Below are positions 1 through 9,626 of a stretch of DNA of 64,000 nucleotides, one piece after another (within the stretch, counting starts at the first letter, position 1; each line of letters begins with the position of its first letter). Source of the stretch: JBBAFS01 sp041655255. Lineage in GTDB: Bacteria > Spirochaetota > Spirochaetia > Sphaerochaetales > Sphaerochaetaceae. The notes beneath the pieces were generated by a model. The model saw only the letters and a program-made list of their open reading frames with translations. It was not told where the DNA came from and did not search any database. Both the position numbers and the translations under genes were made by a program. The stretch is from positions 8,988 to 72,987 of the forward strand of contig JBBAFS010000001.1 of assembly GCA_041655255.1 (NCBI GenBank), read 5' to 3'.

Positions 1-1364
1 ACATCAGTCATGATATGGGAGTTATTAACAAAGTTGCCGATACTATTGTCGTTATGTATAACGGTGAGATTGTAGAAAGTGGTCCTAAAGTAGAGTTATT
101 TGACTCTCCTTTACACCCCTACACCCGATCGTTAATTAACTGTTTACCCCGTGGAGGAGTTGTTAAAGAGAAAGCACGTCTTCATACCATTAAAGGGTAT
201 GTTCGTAAACGAGGAGCTCATGAAACTGGGTGCCCTTTTAGAGAGCGATGTGAAAAGTATACCCCCACGTGTGAAGAGCGTTATTACATGAGAGAGATAT
301 CTGATAAAAGATATGCCTCATGTGACCGAGCCTATGCAACAGATGTTCCCTCCTCAGATGATAAGAAAAAACCCATTGAAATAAAAGAGAAGCCATCTGA
401 TGTTACAAAACCACTTTTAACACTACACAATATTCATAAGTATTACCCAAATGGGAAAAAGAGAGTCTATGCTGTTAATGGTGTTGATGTCGAAATTCCC
501 CCATCTAGTGTTTTAGGCATCGTAGGGGAATCTGGATGTGGTAAATCGACTATTGGTCATATGATTAGTGGTTTGTATCCACCAACACATGGTGAAATGC
601 TCTTTAAAGATCAAAACATCTCAATTGCGTGGAATAAACGTTCTCATGATGTTCTTAAAGAGATTCAACTTATTTTCCAAAACCCTGGAAGGAGTCTTAA
701 CCCATCTCACACCGTAGAACAACTCATTTCTCGTCCTATGAAAGTCCTCTCCACATTCACCAATAAAGAACAAAGGACTCAAGAGATTGAACGGGTATTA
801 AAACGTGTCGATCTAGGTAAAGAGTACTTATCTAAAAAACCACAACAACTCAGTGGTGGAGAGCAGCAACGTGTTGCCTTAGCAAGAGCGCTTATTACTC
901 ACCCCTCTTTATTAGTATGTGACGAAGTAACAAGTGCATTAGATGTCTCAGTCCAAGCTTCAGTGTTAAACCTCCTACACGAACTACAAAGCGAAACTGG
1001 TTCCTCGTATGTCTTTATCTCACACGACTTACACGTAATTAACTACCTCAGTGATTATATTTTGGTGTTATATAGTGGAAAGGTGTGTGAACATGGTTTA
1101 AGAGATGATGTCATGAATAACCCTAAACACCCCTACACCGAAGCGCTGTTATCGGCACGTGGTGAGGTTGACCCAAAAGTAAAACGACAAGTCATTGATA
1201 TTAGCGGAGAATTACCAGATCCCACCAAACAGGGAGTTGGCTGTCCATTCGCTTCTCGATGTCATAAAAAAGTTGGTCCTATTTGTGACACGGAATATCC
1301 AGCAACTGTTGTATTAGATGGTGGTCATTATTATAACTGTCATATTAAAGAGGCTGTGAAATAA
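1..1364 (+). CDS. Peptide ABC transporter ATPase with two nucleotide-binding domains, 5' truncated
   Basis: This cytoplasmic subunit energises oligopeptide or dipeptide uptake. The reading frame is already open at base 3 and begins with ISHD, the switch-histidine loop of a first ATPase domain, so the gene starts left of the window. That first domain ends with a peptide-transporter C-terminal region (HPYTRSL and a Cys-rich segment). A second complete domain follows: Walker A GESGCGKST near base 529, Q-loop LIFQNPGRSLNP, signature LSGGEQQRVALARAL, Walker B LLVCDEVTSALD, switch VFISHDL, then HPYTEALLSA and a CPFASRC segment. It therefore resembles a DppD-DppF fusion, as in GsiA. Its last 25 bases overlap the convergent radical SAM gene. 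The substrate cannot be told without the permease and binding-protein genes, which lie outside the window. Confidence 0.92.
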   Translation, partial: ISHDMGVINKVADTIVVMYNGEIVESGPKVELFDSPLHPYTRSLINCLPRGGVVKEKARLHTIKGYVRKRGAHETGCPFRERCEKYTPTCEERYYMREISDKRYASCDRAYATDVPSSDDKKKPIEIKEKPSDVTKPLLTLHNIHKYYPNGKKRVYAVNGVDVEIPPSSVLGIVGESGCGKSTIGHMISGLYPPTHGEMLFKDQNISIAWNKRSHDVLKEIQLIFQNPGRSLNPSHTVEQLISRPMKVLSTFTNKEQRTQEIERVLKRVDLGKEYLSKKPQQLSGGEQQRVALARALITHPSLLVCDEVTSALDVSVQASVLNLLHELQSETGSSYVFISHDLHVINYLSDYILVLYSGKVCEHGLRDDVMNNPKHPYTEALLSARGEVDPKVKRQVIDISGELPDPTKQGVGCPFASRCHKKVGPICDTEYPATVVLDGGHYYNCHIKEAVK

Positions 1365-3799
1365 GTATGTGGCTCATCTTGGTATGAGCCTACATATATG
1401 AACTCACGTTGCAGTTTCATTTTTGATAATAATTCAAACTTAGAGATCTCTTTGCCAAAAAGAGCTTTAATGAGGTTTTTCTCACCATCGATTTGGACTG
1501 TATATTGGATATGTGAACCAACTGCTAATTTAGCTACAGAGATACCTACCCCACAGTTATGCCATAGTTCATCTAAAATTGTTGAGATACTTTGATCTTG
1601 AATGTCACTGATGGTGTAGATACTTCCACCGATATGTTTACTTAAAGTAACTCTTCGATCGGTAGGTAACACTTTCATTTCGGTAAATTCAAAGCCATCA
1701 GGAAGATTCTTATTTAACTGAGTTAGAGTTTTAGAAACATCTAATGTGATAGCATCGTGGATATCGACTAGCAATATCTCTTGTGTCCCTGTTGCCCCAG
1801 TTGTCAGTGGGTTTACAAACTCCATTTTAGGAGTTGGGTTATACCCTAAGGTAAAAGCAACATCGATGTGAGAACGTTGAAAGGTTTGTTCCATAATTCT
1901 CATTACGTTCATATGACTCAGTAATGATGCACTACCCTCTTTTTTATAAGAAAAAATTACAGGTTGTGATGGTAGTTTCTCAATTTCTATTGGTTCTAAC
2001 TCAAGTTCTTGTTCATTGTGTTCAACTTCGTACACGTGATGTTTAGTTCCACATACTCCACATGGACTGAGGCATTCGGGGAAGCATCTTTCGGTGAGCA
2101 TTGTCTCTTTGGCCAAGTTCCACTCTTGTTGTAAAAACTTTTTTGAGACTCCGAGTGAAACACTATCCCAAGGAAGTGGATCATCTAATGCCCGTTCGGT
2201 ATACAAGATTTCATCTGTTGAGATATCTATCTCTTCTAACGACTCTTTCCACACATCTTGGTTCATATATTCGTACCAAGCATCAAGACGTGCCCCTTTT
2301 GAATAGGCATGTTCTATTAACGTGGCGACACTACGATCTCCACGACTTAAGATTCCTTCTATGTGTGAAATAAACGGTTCGTGGTACGACACCTTGGCTT
2401 GTCTTATAGTGTGTTGTATTTCACTTTTAAGAGCTCTGAGGTGGCTTTGAGAGGTTTGTAGTGGCATTTGAGCAGCCCATTGAAATGGGGTGTGAGCTTT
2501 AGGGATAAATGTTCCAATGTTGATATTCATCCCGATACCCGTTTGTGTGTAAATCTCTTTGAGGAATTCTAAAAGAGCTACTCTCTCTTGATCAATATCA
2601 ACCCAAGGAAGGCCTACCATAAAGTAGAATTTAGCTAATTTCCACCCCTTTGATTTGGCCTCTTTAATAATAGAGATTATCTGATCTAATGGAACCTCTT
2701 TATTAATCGCATATTGCCAGGTGTGTAATGGAGTTTCGATAGCAAAGGTGAGTCCACTTTTACGTACCTCACCAAGTTGTTCTAAAATGGCTAATGAAAA
2801 AGAGTTTACCTTAAGTGAAGGGAGTGAAAAAGAGACTTTCTTTGATTTATAGGTATGATTTAGTTTTGCGATTGTAGAAGCAAGATGTGGATGATCACCA
2901 CTAGAGAGACTACTGAGAGTTATCTCTCTAAAACCAAATTCTTCAACGTATTGTTTCACTTGTTCATCGATCTGTTCATACTCTTTTTGACGATAAGGTT
3001 TATAAAATTGTCCTGCATGGCAAAAACGACACCCATTAGGACATCCTCTCATAATCTCAACAACCCCATTATCTTGAGTTACTTTGATGTTAGGAACAAC
3101 ATAATAGTTAAAAGCTCCACTTTTCCTTGTTGAAAAGTTGTCATCAATGGCACGATGAGCCCGCTTTTTCCCCTCATACCACAAAGAGGGAGTATTTTGT
3201 AAATGTTGAATAATTTCGAATCGAGTAAGTCCTTGTTCTTTGCCCTCTTTGATAAAAAGAAGGATCTTTTCTAAATGTCCTTCGGTCTCGCCAATAAAAA
3301 TAAAGTCAAAAAAAGGACCAAACGGGAGGGGATTCGTAATTGCAGGACCTCCTCCTATGACAATAGGGTCATCCTCTGTACGATGTTCTGCTCTGAGGGG
3401 AATACCACTAAGATCAAGTACTTGTAAAATCGATGTAGCAGCAAGCTCATATCCTATTGAGATTCCCAATACATCGAGTTTTTTTACTGGGTATTTTTGA
3501 CTAATGGTATATAAAGGGAGGTTTTTCTCTCTTAAAAATTGTTCAAAATCAGGAGCAACAGCAAAGATACGATCACATGAAATAGTGGGTCCTAAGTTCA
3601 TAATTTGGTCGTATAAAATACGCATAGCATTATTACTCATCCCAATTTCATATAAATCAGGGAAACAGAGTCCCACAGAGATTTCAGCTTCATCTAAAGG
3701 ATACACTGTACCGTAGGTGTATTCCCCACCGACATAGCGAATTGGTTGTTGTATGGTTAACAGCTCTTGAGTATACGCAAGAATATCTACGTGCTGCAT
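1340..3799 (-). CDS. Radical SAM protein with C-terminal DUF2344 (TIGR03960/TIGR03936 type)
   Basis: This is an uncharacterised radical SAM enzyme of about 819 residues. The [4Fe-4S]-binding motif CPNGCRFC (CxxxCxxC) lies in the middle of the chain, preceded by an N-terminal region of the B12-binding-like type. The last 190 or so residues match the DUF2344 domain, in many bacteria a separate or fused partner encoded near RNase G or ribosomal protein genes; an RNA-related role is only an inference from that. I place the start at 3799 because GGAGG sits just upstream; a longer frame to 3826 would run back into the rnpB terminator. It is encoded directly after rnpB with about 11 bases between terminator and start, so its expression probably depends on read-through. 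Confidence 0.88.
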   Translation of the reverse strand: MQHVDILAYTQELLTIQQPIRYVGGEYTYGTVYPLDEAEISVGLCFPDLYEIGMSNNAMRILYDQIMNLGPTISCDRIFAVAPDFEQFLREKNLPLYTISQKYPVKKLDVLGISIGYELAATSILQVLDLSGIPLRAEHRTEDDPIVIGGGPAITNPLPFGPFFDFIFIGETEGHLEKILLFIKEGKEQGLTRFEIIQHLQNTPSLWYEGKKRAHRAIDDNFSTRKSGAFNYYVVPNIKVTQDNGVVEIMRGCPNGCRFCHAGQFYKPYRQKEYEQIDEQVKQYVEEFGFREITLSSLSSGDHPHLASTIAKLNHTYKSKKVSFSLPSLKVNSFSLAILEQLGEVRKSGLTFAIETPLHTWQYAINKEVPLDQIISIIKEAKSKGWKLAKFYFMVGLPWVDIDQERVALLEFLKEIYTQTGIGMNINIGTFIPKAHTPFQWAAQMPLQTSQSHLRALKSEIQHTIRQAKVSYHEPFISHIEGILSRGDRSVATLIEHAYSKGARLDAWYEYMNQDVWKESLEEIDISTDEILYTERALDDPLPWDSVSLGVSKKFLQQEWNLAKETMLTERCFPECLSPCGVCGTKHHVYEVEHNEQELELEPIEIEKLPSQPVIFSYKKEGSASLLSHMNVMRIMEQTFQRSHIDVAFTLGYNPTPKMEFVNPLTTGATGTQEILLVDIHDAITLDVSKTLTQLNKNLPDGFEFTEMKVLPTDRRVTLSKHIGGSIYTISDIQDQSISTILDELWHNCGVGISVAKLAVGSHIQYTVQIDGEKNLIKALFGKEISKFELLSKMKLQREFIYVGSYQDEPHTYFTASLI

Positions 3800-3810
3800 A
3801 ACTCCTCCAA

Positions 3811-3837
3811 GAAAAAGAGCGCTCAAAAAGAGCGCCC
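3811..3837 (-). terminator. Intrinsic terminator of rnpB
   Basis: Read on the minus strand, an 8-bp stem (GGGCGCTC / GAGCGCTC, one G-U pair) with a T5 loop is followed by TTTTTC. The T-tract ends only a few bases before the Shine-Dalgarno sequence of the radical SAM gene. Confidence 0.85.
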
Positions 3838-3849
3838 GATATATTATAT

Positions 3850-4188
3850 AAAATGGCGGCCCATAAGCCGGGTTCTGTGTTAAGCGGTCATCTATCTAGG
3901 TGCACCATTACTGGTACACTCGAGCAACCTACCCGTAGGATATGAGCGAACAACTCTCCTACTGCTTGGTCTTGCTCCTGACGAGGTTTACCCTGCCAAC
4001 GATGTTACCATCGTTGCGGTGAGCTCTTACCTCACCATTTCACCCTTACCTGTATTCAGGCGGTATATTTTCTGTGGCACTCTCTGTAGCCTTACGGCTC
4101 CCGGGAGTTACCCGGCGTCATGTTCTTTGGAGCCCGGACTTTCCTCTCGGTCTTATACAAGACCCAGCGACCGCATGGACCACCATCA
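3850..4188 (-). ncRNA. rnpB: RNase P RNA (bacterial type A-like)
   Basis: This is the catalytic RNA that removes 5' leaders from pre-tRNAs. On the minus strand the universal 5' core GAGGAAAGTCCGGGCTCC and the 3' signature ACCCGGCTTATGGGCCGCC are present, with ACAGAA just before the latter. The ends are set by the P1 helix, in which ATGGTGGTCC near 4187 pairs with GGGCCGCCAT near 3853. The length of about 340 bases is normal. It lies some 10 bases after the cdsZ stop codon and ahead of a strong terminator, so it may be transcribed partly from the upstream dnaG-rpoD-cdsZ run. The protein subunit gene rnpA is not in the window. Confidence 0.97.
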
Positions 4189-4197
4189 CATATAATC

Positions 4198-5007
4198 TTA
4201 TAAGATATCGTCGAATTCGTCAGTATCTACAAAGTCGACCATACTTGCTTCTCCAATCTCATGTGGATCGACAAGTGCTTCGGAGCCCTCTTCTGAGTGT
4301 TCAGGATCTTCATAATATGTCACTCTTGAACAATAGGGACAAAACATTAATTCCTCCCCTTTACGCACATCGTTGACAAATTGAGTGGGTAAGGTGACAT
4401 GACATCCTTGGCACACTGTTCCATGAATTGGAACAATTCCTAACCCCTCTTTATTTTTAATAATTCGTTCAAATTTAAAGAGTGTAGAATCATCAATGCC
4501 AGGGATAAGCTCTTGCTCACGTTTCTCTAAAGAGTCGATAATAGCTTGTTTTTCAGCTAGAAGAGACTCTTTAATCTCTAATTCAGTTTTAACTTCTTCT
4601 TCTTGGATCTCCATAAGTTGTTCATGTTCTTCGAGCTGCTCTTGAAGTTCACTTAAGTATTTCTCTTTAGCAAGGAGACTTTTTCGTAGAGACTGCTCTT
4701 TGGCTGCAGCTTCTCTAATCTCTTTTTCTAACGCTTCGTATTCACGCTGAGTCGAAATTTGCTCCATCATTTTTTCAGAGTTTTCCCGAGCCACTTCGGC
4801 TTGATCGAGTGCAATTCGTAAACTTTTGAGCTCTTCAACTGTTTTGTCGAGTCGTTCATGTTTCTCAACGTAGGTCTTCTTACCGAGGTGTAATAATTCC
4901 TCTTTTGTTTCAAGTGTCTTAGGAATCTCTTTTACTTCTGCTAAGACAGTGAATTTCTCGGCAAGTACACCTTGAAGATCACGAAGTTTGTTAAACACAT
5001 CCTGCAT
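4198..5007 (-). CDS. cdsZ: Coiled-coil C4 zinc-ribbon protein (CdsZ/DUF164 type)
   Basis: The 269-residue protein is mostly alpha-helical coiled coil (residues about 15-170, rich in Glu, Lys and Leu heptads) followed by a C4 zinc ribbon: CQGC near residue 198 and CPYC near residue 220. The tail is very acidic. This is the architecture of the zf-RING_7 family, which is described as a nucleic-acid- or ribosome-associated family; the exact role is uncertain. AGGAG lies 6-7 bases before the ATG. It sits 25 bases after rpoD and just before rnpB, which supports a role in RNA metabolism only by association. The symbol is a family label, not proof of identical function. Confidence 0.82.
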   Translation of the reverse strand: MQDVFNKLRDLQGVLAEKFTVLAEVKEIPKTLETKEELLHLGKKTYVEKHERLDKTVEELKSLRIALDQAEVARENSEKMMEQISTQREYEALEKEIREAAAKEQSLRKSLLAKEKYLSELQEQLEEHEQLMEIQEEEVKTELEIKESLLAEKQAIIDSLEKREQELIPGIDDSTLFKFERIIKNKEGLGIVPIHGTVCQGCHVTLPTQFVNDVRKGEELMFCPYCSRVTYYEDPEHSEEGSEALVDPHEIGEASMVDFVDTDEFDDIL

Positions 5008-5032
5008 ATTATTCTCCTGCTTCTACCATTTC

Positions 5033-6952
5033 TTATATAAAATCTTTTAGGCGACGACTTCTTTTTGGATGACGAAGTCTTCTGAGTGCTTTCGCCTCAA
5101 TTTGTCTAATTCGTTCTCGAGTTACTTCAAAATACAATCCTACCTCTTCCAATGTCAATGAGTAACCATCCTCTAATCCAAATCTCATTTTAAGAACTTC
5201 TTGTTCCCTTTTTGGAAGAGTCTCTAACACCTCTTCAAGTTGTTCTTGTAATAGGGTAAAAGCAGTCTGAGTTGCAGGGTTTTCGACATCTTTATCTTCA
5301 ATAAAGTCACTAAGTAGTGAATCTTCCTCTTCCCCTACCGGGGTCTCTAAGGAGATAGGTTCTCGTGCAACATTTTTCACAGCTTTTACTTTTTGAGCTG
5401 TCCATCCAAGTTTCTCTGCAATCTCTTCATCGGTAGGTTCACGGCCATATGTTTGCATCAACATTCTCGATTCACGAACCACCTTGTTAATTTGCTCTAT
5501 CATATGGACAGGGACACGAATAGTTCGTGCCTGATCACTAATGGATCTGGTAATAGCTTGGCGAATCCACCACGTTGCATAGGTCGAGAATTTATACCCT
5601 TTACGGTATTCAAACTTTTCAACAGCTTTAATAAGGCCAATATTACCTTCTTGGACTAAGTCAAAAAAGTGGAGACCTCTGTTTGTATATTTTTTTGCAA
5701 TAGAGACAACGAGGCGTAAGTTCGCTTGAATGAGGCGATCTTTTGCACTTTTCATCATCTCACGTCCACGTAAGATCTCTTTGGCATTAGCTATGATAGC
5801 GTCACACGACTCTTCAAACTCAAATTCGATTTGTTTTAATTGTTTGTCGGTGAGTTGAACGTCTCGAATTAAATCTTTAATTATGTCGCTACTCATATTC
5901 AGTCGCTCTTCTAAGATATTACGTTGGGAAGGGACAGCTAAAGAGCGTCCCATAGTACGTAACTCTCGATGACTTTGAATACCGAGTTGACTCTCAATTG
6001 AGGATTTCTTTCTTTGTAGCTCAAATATGTCTTTTTCTGCATTCAGGTATTTATCAGTGAAGCCAGCAATCTCTTCGGGTTGCAACTCCACTTTAGATAA
6101 TTTCTTTAACAGAATTGCCTTCTTTTTAAGGCAGGTCTCATCAATAAGAACATCTCCACCTGAAGAAATAGTCTTTTTCTTCAATTCAACATACTGTCTG
6201 AGAAGTTGTGATGACTCTTTCAGATCATCTTTATAGAATTGGACATACCGTTTTTGATCACTCATTCTCTCTTTGAGTTCTTTGGGAGAGAACTCTAAAT
6301 CTTCTTCATCAAAGCTCGCATTCACAATCTCATAAATGTCGTTAAATGATGAGATTAGAACACCACTTTTTAAAATGACCTGTTTAATGATTTCAGAGCC
6401 CTCTTCCATCCGTTTTGAGAGTTCTACTTCTTGTTCGGCATTTAGGAGGTTTTCTCGTCCAATCTCTCGAAGATAGAGTCGAATAGGATCATCGACTGAG
6501 GAGTCGCTCTTATCTCCGCCTAATACTTTTGATTTAGGCTTTTTAGCACGCTGCTCCTCTTTTTGGATATCTGGACCATAAGCATCTATGCTTTCGTCCT
6601 CATCATCATCTTCATCCTCTTCTTTCTCATCCTCATCTTCGTCATCATCATCATCTTCTAAATCGTCGTCACTATCGTCGACAATCTCATCATCGAGATC
6701 AGGCATCGTATCAGAGTTGGAATTTCTAGCTGTAAAATTTGAGAGGTCGTCATCATCGTTAAGATCTTCATCAAGATCCTCTTCAAGGGTCTCTTCTTCC
6801 TCTTCAAGCATGCTCTCATCCTGATCGGGTGTCAGTTCATCAAGCTCTTCAAGCAAGTCATCTTCTATGATTTTTTTCTCATCTTCTTTGTCTTTCAACA
6901 ATCTACTCTCCAGTTTTGTTTCTGTGTGTGAGGAGTTGGTTCTCCTATCCAC
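5033..6952 (-). CDS. rpoD: Primary sigma factor (sigma-70/RpoD)
   Basis: This is the housekeeping sigma subunit of RNA polymerase. Region 1.2 starts at [12 protein letters not shown], region 2 carries the core and -10 recognition block ([28 protein letters not shown]), and region 4 has the -35 helix-turn-helix ([18 protein letters not shown]). The chain is 639 residues with a large non-conserved insert between regions 1.2 and 2. Region 1.1 is replaced by an extremely acidic stretch (about residues 28-135) of nearly pure Asp/Glu. The frame starts at a GTG overlapping the dnaG stop by 8 bases, but TTG codons at 6901 or 6898 have a better-placed GGAGAG, so the true start may be 17-18 residues later. 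The promoters listed in this annotation fit its expected TTGACA/TATAAT specificity. Confidence 0.97.
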   Translation of the reverse strand: MDRRTNSSHTETKLESRLLKDKEDEKKIIEDDLLEELDELTPDQDESMLEEEEETLEEDLDEDLNDDDDLSNFTARNSNSDTMPDLDDEIVDDSDDDLEDDDDDEDEDEKEEDEDDDEDESIDAYGPDIQKEEQRAKKPKSKVLGGDKSDSSVDDPIRLYLREIGRENLLNAEQEVELSKRMEEGSEIIKQVILKSGVLISSFNDIYEIVNASFDEEDLEFSPKELKERMSDQKRYVQFYKDDLKESSQLLRQYVELKKKTISSGGDVLIDETCLKKKAILLKKLSKVELQPEEIAGFTDKYLNAEKDIFELQRKKSSIESQLGIQSHRELRTMGRSLAVPSQRNILEERLNMSSDIIKDLIRDVQLTDKQLKQIEFEFEESCDAIIANAKEILRGREMMKSAKDRLIQANLRLVVSIAKKYTNRGLHFFDLVQEGNIGLIKAVEKFEYRKGYKFSTYATWWIRQAITRSISDQARTIRVPVHMIEQINKVVRESRMLMQTYGREPTDEEIAEKLGWTAQKVKAVKNVAREPISLETPVGEEEDSLLSDFIEDKDVENPATQTAFTLLQEQLEEVLETLPKREQEVLKMRFGLEDGYSLTLEEVGLYFEVTRERIRQIEAKALRRLRHPKRSRRLKDFI

Positions 6953-8729
6953 CCTTTAATGTAGCAATTTTTTCATCGAGCGTCTTCTTTTCAAATAGCA
7001 AGTCAGTCACTTCTAACTGTTTGCCTCCCTCCTTTTCGGCAATGCTCAACAGTTGTTCTACCCTTTTTCGTACCTTTTCTAATTCACGCACTTCAATATT
7101 TCTCAGTGCATCATTTAATGTTCTTTCAGCCTCCAGTGTAAATTCAGGCATTTGAAAACTTTTGGCAACAAGTTCTCGAACGTCTACGTCAGATATATAA
7201 TGTAATAATAATTCATCACTTATGGTAGGATTCTCACGTAATACATCCTCCAAAATTGTAAAGAGCTCTATGGCTTGCTCATCGACCATATGTTCAATGC
7301 GAATTCTGTTACGATACGAGCTAAAAAGAGATCTGTTATTGATGAGTGTAAGCATCATATAGAGGTCGGTCGATTGCTTCACTTTACGTATGTGCGTAAA
7401 CCGACGTTTTTCATCCTCCCCTTTGTGGATAGAGTGAACAGGTTTTTGTTGTTGTTGATAATCGTAAAGGAGAACCGACACATCTACTTGAAGATATGAA
7501 GCTAAGTCTCTGAAATAGGATTGGCGTACAATCTCTGATTCCGTTGCCTCCAAAAAAGGTCGTAACTCTGTGAAAATTTGTAGTTTACCTGTTGCCTGCG
7601 AACTATCATAGCGATTTATTGCCGAATGTACAAGATGATGGAAGAGAGATTTTCTTCTCTCTGTTGCTGTAAAAAGCTCTTTTTCACCCTTTTGAGAGAG
7701 CATCTCTGAGGGGTCTTTTGCATCATCTAATACAATAACACTATTTTCAAAACCTTGTTGTTCTGCAATGAGTGCCGATTTGGCTAATGCTCGTTGTCCA
7801 GCCTCATCATCATCAAACAAAAATGTGAGGTGATCACAATACCGTTTAAGTAGTTTTCCTTGATCAACGGTAAAGGCGGTACCTAAAGGAGCTACTGCAC
7901 CAACTACCCCACTTTGAGCTAAGGCTATGACATCAAAGTTCCCTTCACACAATACTGCTTTTCCCTCTTTTTTTATCTCACTTAAAGATTCATACAAGCC
8001 GTATAACATCTCCCGCTTTTTATATAATGCAGTTTCAGGAGTGTTAATGTATTTTGCATTACTACTAAAAGAGAGATCTCTTCCACCAAAGGCGACAACT
8101 TGTCCTTGAGCATTTCGAATCGGGAACATAAGACGATTACGAAAAAGAGGATACTCTTTATTTTTTTTAGTAAACAATCCACTTTGTTCCAGCAATTGAG
8201 GACTATACTCTTTAGAGATTAAAAACGAGTAGAGCCAAAAAGGATCATCGGGGGCATACCCTAAGAGGTAGCGTTCTTGCATCTCTTTTGAGACATGCCG
8301 CTTTTGAATGTATTCACGAGCATGGCGAGCTGAATCGCTATGTAAGAGAATATAGTGAAAAGAGGCAGCAATACGATCATATAAGAGTCTAAGAGATTCT
8401 ACTTCACTTCTTCTTTTACGATCACTTTCACTTTCCTGAGTGAGAGTCACCCCTGCTTCTTTCGCTAGACGCTCTACCGATTCTACAAATGTGAGGTGTT
8501 CCATTTCCATAATAAAGTCAAAAATTGAACCACTTTTATTACATCCAAAACAGTGAAAGAATCCTTTTTCAGCATGGACTGTAAAAGAGGGAGTTTTTTC
8601 GTCATGGAAAGGACATAATCCCCAATATCGATCCCCCTTTTTTGTTAAGTTGAGGTATCGAGATACGACATCTTCTAAAGAGATGCGTCTTTTAATCTCT
8701 TCAATGACATTATCAGAAATTTTAGCCAT
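6945..8729 (-). CDS. dnaG: DNA primase
   Basis: This enzyme makes RNA primers for replication. It is 594 residues long, the normal size. The N-terminal CHC2 zinc finger is seen as [11 protein letters not shown] and HCFGC (residues about 39-64), followed by the primase core. The TOPRIM metal-binding acidic residues lie in [10 protein letters not shown] and [13 protein letters not shown]. The C-terminal third is helical and less conserved, as expected for the DnaB-helicase-interacting domain. It is encoded 12 bases after the YkgJ-like gene and overlaps rpoD, the classic primase-sigma arrangement of the macromolecular synthesis operon; rpsU is absent here. Confidence 0.97.
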   Translation of the reverse strand: MAKISDNVIEEIKRRISLEDVVSRYLNLTKKGDRYWGLCPFHDEKTPSFTVHAEKGFFHCFGCNKSGSIFDFIMEMEHLTFVESVERLAKEAGVTLTQESESDRKRRSEVESLRLLYDRIAASFHYILLHSDSARHAREYIQKRHVSKEMQERYLLGYAPDDPFWLYSFLISKEYSPQLLEQSGLFTKKNKEYPLFRNRLMFPIRNAQGQVVAFGGRDLSFSSNAKYINTPETALYKKREMLYGLYESLSEIKKEGKAVLCEGNFDVIALAQSGVVGAVAPLGTAFTVDQGKLLKRYCDHLTFLFDDDEAGQRALAKSALIAEQQGFENSVIVLDDAKDPSEMLSQKGEKELFTATERRKSLFHHLVHSAINRYDSSQATGKLQIFTELRPFLEATESEIVRQSYFRDLASYLQVDVSVLLYDYQQQQKPVHSIHKGEDEKRRFTHIRKVKQSTDLYMMLTLINNRSLFSSYRNRIRIEHMVDEQAIELFTILEDVLRENPTISDELLLHYISDVDVRELVAKSFQMPEFTLEAERTLNDALRNIEVRELEKVRKRVEQLLSIAEKEGGKQLEVTDLLFEKKTLDEKIATLKGG

Positions 8730-8741
8730 AACTATTCTCGT

Positions 8742-9197
8742 CTAAGAGAAATACTCCTCCCATAGAGCGGGTGCTTCGTTTTGTCTCATTTCTAAGTATG
8801 CATCAATGTCTTCTTTGGTGTGTAGTTGTCCAACATTAATTCCAGGACAATACTCTTTTTCACGACTCCAAGACTCTTGTGAGTCTACAATTGTAGACCA
8901 AAATGGGTAGGTTTTACACTGAGTTGGGCGTCCTTGATAGACTGAGCACTTTTTTTGGTCATGTAAGAAGATACAATCGTGGTTCTTTTTCTCATTCAGT
9001 GAGATATAAGAGAACGAACCAAATGGAACTTTACGACAATATGCGCGAATAACATCTTCTTTTGAGAGTGAAAGAAATTCAGAAAGGCGGCGAAGATCAC
9101 TTTTTGTGAGAAATACAAAACCTGGTTCCACACCACAACAATAGTAACAACTATCTTGGCAGGTAAAACGTAACCCCTGTTCATAGAAACAGCTCAC
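8742..9197 (-). CDS. YkgJ-type cysteine-cluster protein
   Basis: The 151-residue protein has many Cys residues in the order expected of the YkgJ/UPF0153 CxxxCxxC family: CQDSCYYCC near the N terminus, then Cys at FLHDQKKC, RPTQCKTYPF and EKEYCPG. The family is thought to bind zinc or an iron-sulfur cluster, but its biochemical role is unknown. The GTG start is well supported by AGGAGG five bases upstream. It is the first gene of the dnaG-rpoD run and follows the tRNA-Tyr terminator by only 19 bases, leaving little space for a promoter of its own. Confidence 0.88.
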   Translation of the reverse strand: MSCFYEQGLRFTCQDSCYYCCGVEPGFVFLTKSDLRRLSEFLSLSKEDVIRAYCRKVPFGSFSYISLNEKKNHDCIFLHDQKKCSVYQGRPTQCKTYPFWSTIVDSQESWSREKEYCPGINVGQLHTKEDIDAYLEMRQNEAPALWEEYFS

Positions 9198-9216
9198 TTA
9201 CACCTCCTGCATAAAA

Positions 9217-9247
9217 GAAAAAAGGCCGACCTTGAAGAGGTAGACCT
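9217..9247 (-). terminator. Terminator of the tRNA-Thr/tRNA-Tyr unit
   Basis: On the minus strand AGGTCTACCT pairs with AGGTCGGCCT (nine of ten positions, one of them G-U) around a short loop and is followed directly by TTTTTT. It lies five bases after tRNA-Tyr and 19 bases before the YkgJ-like gene. Confidence 0.8.
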
Positions 9248-9251
9248 AATA

Positions 9252-9333
9252 TGGGGAAGGAAGGATTTGAACCTTCGAAGGCTTAGCCAACAGATTTACA
9301 GTCTGCTCCCTTTGACCACTCGGGAACTTCCCC
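9252..9333 (-). tRNA. tRNA-Tyr (anticodon GTA)
   Basis: This is an 82-base class II tRNA with a long variable arm. The acceptor stem GGGGAAG / CTTCCCC is perfect, the T-loop is GGTTCAAATCC and the anticodon loop is ACTGTAAA. The discriminator base is A and CCA is not encoded. It lies downstream of tRNA-Thr in the same unit. Confidence 0.97.
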
Positions 9334-9383
9334 AAAAACAACGCTCGTACACTACAAAAATCTTGTCTTTTAGTCAAGCGGAA

Positions 9384-9457
9384 AGCCACCTGTCAGATTC
9401 GAACTGACGACCCCGAGATTACAAGTCACGTGCTCTGGCCAGCTGAGCTAAGGTGGC
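9384..9457 (-). tRNA. tRNA-Thr (anticodon TGT)
   Basis: This is a 74-base tRNA with acceptor GCCACCT / AGGTGGC, D-arm TAGCTCAGCTGG, anticodon loop CTTGTAA (reading ACA codons) and T-arm GTTCGAATC within a CTGAC-paired stem. The anticodon stem CGTGA / TCTCG has a T-T mismatch at its middle pair, which is unusual. CCA is not encoded, consistent with the cca gene in this window. Confidence 0.96.
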
Positions 9458-9472
9458 GTATATCCAAAAAGA

Positions 9473-9501
9473 AGAATAGAAAAATTGCCACAAAGTGTCA
9501 A
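9473..9501 (-). promoter_or_regulatory. Promoter of the tRNA-Thr/tRNA-Tyr unit
   Basis: On the minus strand a perfect TTGACA (-35, bases 9496-9501) is separated by 17 bases from TATTCT (-10, bases 9473-9478). The expected start point lies about 10 bases before tRNA-Thr. Confidence 0.8.
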
Positions 9502-9626
9502 GACATATCTTAGAACATCTATTTCTCTCAAAATATCGACTTTTCACTGTATTGATGATGGTTTTTACCCTTATGTGAGTTGTCAGAAACACCCCCTCTT
9601 AGTAACTTCACATAAAGAGGAATCAT

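Noticed and set aside
1365..1400. An imperfect 11-bp hairpin just after the peptide-transporter stop codon
   Set aside because: It has no T-tract on either strand and lies within the 3' end of the radical SAM coding region, so I do not call it a terminator.
4074..4376. An open frame across rnpB on the plus strand
   Set aside because: It is antisense to RNase P RNA and cdsZ and has no ribosome binding site or protein-like composition.
6588..6824. A poly-Ser open frame opposite the start of rpoD
   Set aside because: It is the mirror of the Asp/Glu codon repeats of the sigma factor, not a gene.
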